A DNA stretch of 64,000 nt from an uncultured Selenomonas sp. (lineage in GTDB: Bacteria > Bacillota > Negativicutes > Selenomonadales > Selenomonadaceae). The stretch covers positions 62,001-126,000 of the forward strand of contig CAMVGU010000004.1 in NCBI GenBank assembly GCA_947167105.1. The letters are read 5' to 3'. The notes beneath the pieces were generated by a model. That model was not told the DNA's origin. It did not search any database and saw nothing but the letters and a program-made list of their open reading frames with translations. Made by a program: the position numbers and the translations under genes. Of this stretch, positions 61,569 to 64,000 are shown in pieces; the first letter of the stretch is position 1, and each line of letters starts with the position of its first letter.

Positions 61569-62852
61569 CTACATCACCAAAAAAATGCGGTACTCGTCCA
61601 GGAGTTTGGTGGAATGGGGCAGGATAAGAGCCTTGCCGTCCAGATAGTCCTTCCCTTCCTCCCAGCCTGCTTCTTCCAGCTTCTGCCTGAGCTTCTGAAA
61701 ATCATTCAGGAAAAAGACATAGATGTGGGTGCCCAGCTCATAGGGAAGCTCCAGCCCCTGCCGCCAAGCCTCGTCCAGCCTGATATATGGCTCCTCGGGA
61801 GTAAGGGCGAACATTTCCCTGAGCTGCTCCTCATCCTCCTGCGGCCCTACGAAAACCCGGCGGCGCTGTGCCCAGGCTGCCGCCGCCTGCTGCTGGCGGA
61901 AAAGGTATTGCTTCAATTCCTTGAGTACGATATCCCTCGTCACCGCATAGCTTTTGCAGATGAACTGGGCATCGCACCAGGGTGTCCCCGCAAAAGCCTC
62001 ATAAAAAATGCGATCCCGTGGCTCCTCATAGTTTAGCCGCAGGCTCCTGCCCATGTAATGATAAATGCCTTCGACCACTTCCGGTTTGCCCCACTGCCTG
62101 TCCCAATGCTGCAGGATATTGCAGTACCAGGGCAAATGCAGATAATCCCGGGCAAAGAAATAATTCAGGATATCCTGATCAAAGAAACGGCACTCCTCCT
62201 CATGCTGGGCAATAAAACGCAGTCCCGGCAACAGGATATCTCCCATGGCCCGGATCTTCTCCAGATCCATCAGCAGCACCCCGGAATTGAAGCAGGTCTC
62301 CGAATCAGTCCAACTGTTCTTGAAAAGAAAGAGCTTCTCGTCGATGGATTTATCCACCTGCTTTTGGTAGTGGTTCATCAGTGTGCGCTCCGCCACCGCC
62401 CCCAAAGGATGGTTGTCCAGATAGGTTTCCCAGAGCTTCCGTACATCCATGTTGACGATGGTATCCGCATCCAGGTAAATGAGCCGCTGCACCTCACCAG
62501 ACAAAAGCCTGGGGGCCAGCAGGCGGTAGAGGGCCGCCGCCGTGTAATACTCCGTGTCCACTGCCCTGGCAAAGATCTCCCTGGCCTCTGCCAAAAGTTC
62601 CTTGCAGGAGCGGGATACATCGTAGAAAAAAATCTGCTGGCCCTTCTCCCGCACCAGGCGCACAAAACGCTCCCTATTCTCTTCTGTCAGGGTCTCGTCA
62701 TGCAGCAGATGCACCGTGACCCAAGTCTCGGTATGGTCAAAAAGGGAACACATGGAGGCGCCGATATATTTGCTGTAGGTGCCTTGCTTGTCTGTCATGG
62801 CATAGCACACATGCACCACACGTGCATCCTCGCCGATTTGCTTTCTCTGCAT
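61569..62852 (-). CDS. Glycosyltransferase family 8 protein, paralogue
   Basis: 427-aa GT8 enzyme sharing the layout of the next gene: VHVCYAMTDKQGTYSKYIGASMCS, LIYLDADTIVNMDVRKLWE (DxD), CFNSGVLLMDLEKI and FFDQDILNYFFA. The C-terminal ~90 residues (VFVGPQEDEEQLREMF onward) have a similar counterpart in the downstream gene, so the two arose by tandem duplication. The ATG at 62852 has GGAGG eight bases upstream; a TTG at 62867 is rejected. The operon continues to the RsmJ-like gene. Confidence 0.87.
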   Translation of the reverse strand: MQRKQIGEDARVVHVCYAMTDKQGTYSKYIGASMCSLFDHTETWVTVHLLHDETLTEENRERFVRLVREKGQQIFFYDVSRSCKELLAEAREIFARAVDTEYYTAAALYRLLAPRLLSGEVQRLIYLDADTIVNMDVRKLWETYLDNHPLGAVAERTLMNHYQKQVDKSIDEKLFLFKNSWTDSETCFNSGVLLMDLEKIRAMGDILLPGLRFIAQHEEECRFFDQDILNYFFARDYLHLPWYCNILQHWDRQWGKPEVVEGIYHYMGRSLRLNYEEPRDRIFYEAFAGTPWCDAQFICKSYAVTRDIVLKELKQYLFRQQQAAAAWAQRRRVFVGPQEDEEQLREMFALTPEEPYIRLDEAWRQGLELPYELGTHIYVFFLNDFQKLRQKLEEAGWEEGKDYLDGKALILPHSTKLLDEYRIFLVM

Positions 62853-62935
62853 CAGAAATACCTCCAATCATCTCCTATGTAAAATTTATACATAAAAACA
62901 GAAAATCCTTCTCAGCGGGATATGAAGCAACGCAA

Positions 62936-63196
62936 AAAGAGCCGCCCCCGTAGGAACGACTCTTTTCTGTCCATGCTGCGGATTCCCGTGCGTTGCAGGC
63001 GACCAACCTGCAACGCTGTACTCATGAACACATTCACTTTGTTACGCGACTTGCCGGTTTCCATACTAGCGGGAATCATCGCTAACACCATATTCCACGT
63101 GCCGGCAGACTAGCACAGCAACCCGCACGAACCTCGGGCAAAGACCAGCCGCAGAGGGAGAGGAGCCACTTTCCGGTGGCTCCTCATTTTTTCATA
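62936..63196 (-). ncRNA. Candidate structured RNA between flagellin and the GT8 genes
   Basis: No convincing gene fills 62853-63208. On the minus strand several perfect pairings occur: CTGCGG with CCGCAG, GATTCCCG with CGGGAATC, GCCGG with CCGGC (crossing the previous pair, so pseudoknotted), and the hairpin GCGTTGCAGG/CCTGCAACGC. Unpaired parts are purine-rich (GGAAAC, GTAACAAAGTGAA). It ends in a terminator, AAAGAGTCG...CGGCTCTTTTT (62936-62970). The class is not assigned; a raiA-motif-like RNA is one possibility. Strand is inferred from the terminator and the purine-rich loops. Confidence 0.45.
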
Positions 63197-63197
63197 C
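63163..63197 (+). terminator. Hairpin with T-run after the flagellin gene
   Basis: The perfect 10-bp stem GAGGAGCCAC/GTGGCTCCTC is followed rightward by ATTTTTTC. For the leftward flagellin transcript the stem lacks a U-tract. Confidence 0.6.
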
Positions 63198-63208
63198 AAA
63201 TTCCCCCA

Positions 63209-64000
63209 TCACTGCAACAGACTCAGCACCGCAGAACTATTCTGGTTGGCCTGGGCTAGCATGGATTGGGCGGCTTGCAGGAGGACATTGTTCTTGGTGT
63301 ATTCGGTCATTTCCTTGGCCATGTCTGCATCACGGATAACGGACTCGGAAGCTTGGACATTATCTCTGGCGATATGCAGATTGCTGGAGGTCTGCTCCAT
63401 GCGGCTGGAGACGGCGCCGATGTCTGTCTGCTGGTTCAGGGCCTTCTGGAGGGCATTGTCCAATACATTGACAGCGGCATTGGCAGCGGCCTGGTTGCCC
63501 ACGCTGAGGGTATTGCCCGTGGAGCCCTTCAGGCCCAGGGCCTCGGAGCGCATATCCGTAAGGCCCACGCGGATAGCGACATTGGCCTTGTCCCCCACCT
63601 GGAGGGTGATGGCATTGTCACTGGACTTGTTCTGGGCGCGGATGGTCTCACTGAAGGCATCCAGAGCCGCGTTGACGGACTTCTTCACCTGGCCCTTGGA
63701 GTCAGAAACGCTGAAGGTCAGGCCGGAAATCTGATAGGTAAGGCCCGCCGAAGCGGACTTGATGGTGATGGCGTTCTTGCGGTCGGCGGTGTAGACCGTG
63801 TCTCCTGCCGAATCCCTGCCGATTACATTTGTATCGTCCACCGATATATCGAAGGGAATCAACTGGCCGATGGCATCCCCCAGGGTAGAGCCTGCAACAC
63901 TGAGTGCCGTATCGCGTACCGTAGCGGCAGAAGCCACAGAAGATTCCTGAATCAGTCGCGCCGACGTCATTGCACTATTATAGCCCGCCAGAGCTGTATC
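63209..64000 (-). CDS. Flagellin, C-terminal part (cut by window edge)
   Basis: 263 residues of the filament protein are visible. The conserved C-terminal coiled domain is clear: AAVNVLDNALQKALNQQTDIGAV, RMEQTSSNLHIARDNVQASESVIRDADMAKEMTEYTK and the end QAAQSMLAQANQNSSAVLSLLQ. The variable, Ser/Thr/Asn-rich surface domain lies before it, and the frame stays open to the edge. The N-terminal D0/D1 part is outside. Secretion is through the flagellar apparatus, without signal peptide. Surface Ser/Thr could be glycosylated by the neighbouring GT8 enzymes, but that is inference. Confidence 0.93.
   Translation of the reverse strand, partial: DTALAGYNSAMTSARLIQESSVASAATVRDTALSVAGSTLGDAIGQLIPFDISVDDTNVIGRDSAGDTVYTADRKNAITIKSASAGLTYQISGLTFSVSDSKGQVKKSVNAALDAFSETIRAQNKSSDNAITLQVGDKANVAIRVGLTDMRSEALGLKGSTGNTLSVGNQAAANAAVNVLDNALQKALNQQTDIGAVSSRMEQTSSNLHIARDNVQASESVIRDADMAKEMTEYTKNNVLLQAAQSMLAQANQNSSAVLSLLQ

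Noticed and set aside
62922-63113. 63-codon plus-strand frame with a hydrophobic C-terminal half
   Set aside because: Weak start signal, and its bases are taken up by the paired stems of the RNA candidate; the opposite strand also has a ~50-codon frame of no better quality.
1-64000. CRISPR arrays, prophage, rRNA operon, intact insertion sequence or replication origin
   Set aside because: Looked for and not seen; no regular direct repeats with spacers, no integrase or transposase frame, no DnaA-box cluster.

Overview
The window reads as ordinary chromosome of a fairly GC-rich anaerobic Firmicute. A Selenomonas-like member of the Negativicutes is the best guess. The clues are a one-piece pyruvate:ferredoxin oxidoreductase, a type 1B PyrD/PyrK dihydroorotate dehydrogenase, ArgR-type operators, a SigH-like sigma factor, a zinc-free S4 protein and a flagellin. 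The genus is inference; family, operon and motif assignments are read from the sequence. Most genes lie on the minus strand. There is no rRNA, CRISPR array, prophage or intact insertion sequence.

Layout. 1-9363: a complete pyrimidine operon transcribed leftward, pyrB-pyrC-carA-carB-pyrK-pyrD-pyrF-pyrE (pyrE cut by the edge). 9364-11140: its ARG-box promoter, a 68-residue protein, a SigH-like sigma factor and tRNA-Leu. 11180-18712: a rightward six-gene operon in which hypF and hypC sit between two pairs of nitrogenase-component-1-like genes; no NifH-like reductase and no hypA/B/D/E are present. 18705-23516: a uridine-kinase-like protein, a phosphate transporter with its DUF47 partner, and an aminotransferase. 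23752-24159: five tRNAs, including a duplicated Cys-Gly pair. 24244-34899: HD-GYP protein, leuS, a diguanylate cyclase, an ArsB/NhaD-type permease, glnS, an HD phosphohydrolase, a HigB/HigA-type toxin-antitoxin pair and a DUF554 membrane protein. 35028-41032: pyruvate:ferredoxin oxidoreductase, an amino acid permease and a ThiT-like thiamine transporter. 41158-49172: the complete arginine operon argC-J-B-D-F-G-H. 49306-56433: a peptidoglycan transglycosylase, a secreted protein, dapA, an M16C protease, a small unknown protein and a TtcA-like enzyme. 56501-59420: rpmJ-rpsM-rpsK-rpsD-rpoA-rplQ. 59569-64000: an RsmJ-like methyltransferase, two GT8 glycosyltransferases, a probable structured RNA and the 3' part of a flagellin gene.

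How it fits together. The pyrimidine and arginine operons share the carbamoyl-phosphate intermediate (CarAB feeds both PyrB and ArgF). Their promoters carry near-identical tandem ARG boxes laid over the -35 and -10 elements, so arginine repressor probably controls both. The pyr transcript leader is only about 15-20 nt, which leaves no room for a PyrR attenuator in front of pyrB. The most novel system is the nitrogenase-like/HypF/HypC operon. Other items worth follow-up are a dispersed hairpin repeat (four copies), a pseudoknotted RNA candidate beside the flagellin gene, and a long hairpin in the rpmJ operon leader.
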